Shown here piece by piece: positions 14,872 through 15,670 of a stretch of 15,670 nt of DNA (within the stretch, counting starts at the first letter, position 1; each line of letters begins with the position of its first letter). A program made the position numbers and the translations under genes. The notes below the pieces were generated by a model. It did no database searches. It saw only the letters and a list, made by a program, of their open reading frames with translations, and was not told the DNA's origin. This DNA is from Candidatus Firestonebacteria bacterium RIFOXYA2_FULL_40_8 (GTDB lineage: Bacteria; Oederibacteriota; D2-FULL-39-29): the NCBI GenBank assembly GCA_001778355.1, contig MFGS01000163.1, positions 13,538 through 29,207 of the forward strand. Direction: 5' to 3'.

Positions 14872-15670
14872 CTTTGGGGTCTTTCTTTTCTTCTCTGTAA
14901 TACCTGGAACTGTAATAGTAGCTGCCGTAATGCGGCATCATTTTAATGTTAACATCATTAAGCACAATACCCAGAATATTGGCATGAACATTATCCAGCT
15001 GGGATTTCGCGCGCCTTAAAGCAAGCTTGGAGGTGCGTCCAGACTGATAGATGAGGACCACTCCGTCCACCTTGGACGCAAGTATGGTGGAATCCGCAAA
15101 AAGTAAAACCGGAGGACAGTCAAAAATAACCAGATCAAAATTTGCTTTAAGTTCCGCAAGTAAATTATCAAGACTCGCAGAACTGATGATATCAACAGGG
15201 TTGGTGTACATTCTGCCGCACGTTATAATCTTCAGGTTCTCAATGCCCGGAACTTTTATTATATTGTCGAGTTTCAGCCCGCTCATCAAAATATCAGAGG
15301 TACCTTTGAGCGCTTCTTTCCAGGTAATATTACCGAGTAACACATCGGAAAGTCCGTTTTCACGGGGAAGCCCGAATATCTTATTAATAGAAGGCCTTCT
15401 TAAGTCCGCTTCCACAAGCACAACCTGCATACCTGCTTCGGCCGAGGAAAGAGCATAATTAATAATAGAGAAGGTCTTTCCCTCCGCGGGGCCGGAACTT
15501 GTAAAGATGAGTGATTTCTTTTTGTCTTTAGACACCATAAAAGAGATATTTGTCCTGAGTGTATGATAAGCTTCAACGAGCACTGATTTCGGAGAGTACC
15601 ATAGGATGAGATGCCTTTTTAAATATGCATCTTTATCTTTCTTCTTAAATATACGTCCCAGCCATCCGCC
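14864..15670 (-). CDS. BY-type protein tyrosine kinase (Wzc/CpsD-like) domain, 5' part cut by window edge
   Basis: The frame is open to the right edge, so a GTG at 15583 is an internal codon rather than the start; 268 residues are visible. Numbering from the first visible residue: a basic segment (GRIFKKKDKD, 5-14) and SPKS precede the oligomerisation helix EAYHTLRTN (33-41). Walker A is SGPAEGKT (59-66), Walker A' is VVLVEADLRRP (83-93), and Walker B is LVIFDCPP (180-187). A tyrosine-rich tail between about 248 and 258 has six tyrosines, the expected autophosphorylation cluster. Upstream of the kinase domain a Wzz-type membrane region is likely but unseen. BY-kinases of this kind control chain length and export of capsule or exopolysaccharide by cycling phosphorylation. 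In the oligomerisation motif E-x2-R-x2-R the first Arg is His36 and the second is Arg39. It is the first visible gene of the run and overlaps the polymerase/ligase gene. Confidence 0.93.
   Translation of the reverse strand, partial: GGWLGRIFKKKDKDAYLKRHLILWYSPKSVLVEAYHTLRTNISFMVSKDKKKSLIFTSSGPAEGKTFSIINYALSSAEAGMQVVLVEADLRRPSINKIFGLPRENGLSDVLLGNITWKEALKGTSDILMSGLKLDNIIKVPGIENLKIITCGRMYTNPVDIISSASLDNLLAELKANFDLVIFDCPPVLLFADSTILASKVDGVVLIYQSGRTSKLALRRAKSQLDNVHANILGIVLNDVNIKMMPHYGSYYYSSRYYREEKKDPKDG

Noticed and set aside
15051..15458. Plus-strand open frame of 135 codons
   Set aside because: It lies entirely opposite the BY-kinase domain, whose Walker motifs prove the minus-strand reading. The product has no recognisable motifs.
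14864..15583. GTG at 15583 as the true start of the kinase gene, which would make it a separate CpsD-type kinase
   Set aside because: The frame remains open to the window edge, and the residues before the GTG (including SPKS directly ahead of the EAYHTLRTN helix) continue the conserved domain, so the start lies upstream. Whether a Wzz-type membrane part is fused cannot be seen.

Overview
The window is a slice of a surface-polysaccharide (capsule, exopolysaccharide or O-antigen) gene cluster from a bacterium. All twelve recognisable genes lie on the minus strand and read from right to left. Both end genes run off the window. The flippase, Wzy/WaaL-type protein, Wzc/CpsD-type kinase and GT9 (heptosyltransferase-like) enzymes suggest a Gram-negative-type envelope, but GT9 and BY-kinase families are not exclusive to it. 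TGA and TAA act as normal stops. Base composition is moderately AT-rich. Nothing fixes a taxon; an uncultured, environmental candidate-phylum bacterium is a guess only.

Layout in the direction of transcription. 15670-13498: a BY-type tyrosine autokinase (5' end missing), overlapping a Wzy/WaaL-type polymerase or ligase by 8 bp. 13449-8391: a SAM methyltransferase, a large YfhO-family membrane protein and a Wzx-type flippase, joined by a 4-bp overlap and a 2-bp gap. 8360-5958: a left-handed beta-helix acetyltransferase, a radical SAM protein with a twitch-like cysteine set, and a second SAM methyltransferase, each with its own short spacer. 5957-5872: the longest spacer (86 bp), holding a perfect 10-bp inverted repeat. 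5871-1: a 1180-residue protein made of three tandem GT-B glycosyltransferase modules, a GT9 glycosyltransferase, a third SAM methyltransferase and a second GT9 glycosyltransferase cut by the window edge. These last four genes are joined by three successive 4-bp stop/start overlaps.

How the genes could work together (inference): cytoplasmic glycosyltransferases (the triple protein and the two GT9 enzymes) build a lipid-linked oligosaccharide. The acetyltransferase and methyltransferases decorate or cap it. The flippase moves it across the inner membrane, the Wzy/WaaL-type protein polymerises or ligates it, and the BY-kinase controls chain length and export. The YfhO protein may add a sugar branch on the outer face. 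No priming phosphoglycosyltransferase, outer-membrane exporter or sugar-nucleotide synthesis gene is visible, so the locus must continue beyond the window or rely on genes elsewhere. No gene-free stretch exceeds 90 bp. I see no RNA gene, CRISPR array, insertion sequence, convincing promoter or intrinsic terminator. The most unusual items are the three-module glycosyltransferase, the radical SAM enzyme in a polysaccharide locus, the YfhO protein with an extra N-terminal extracytoplasmic domain, and the isolated palindrome at 5.9 kb.
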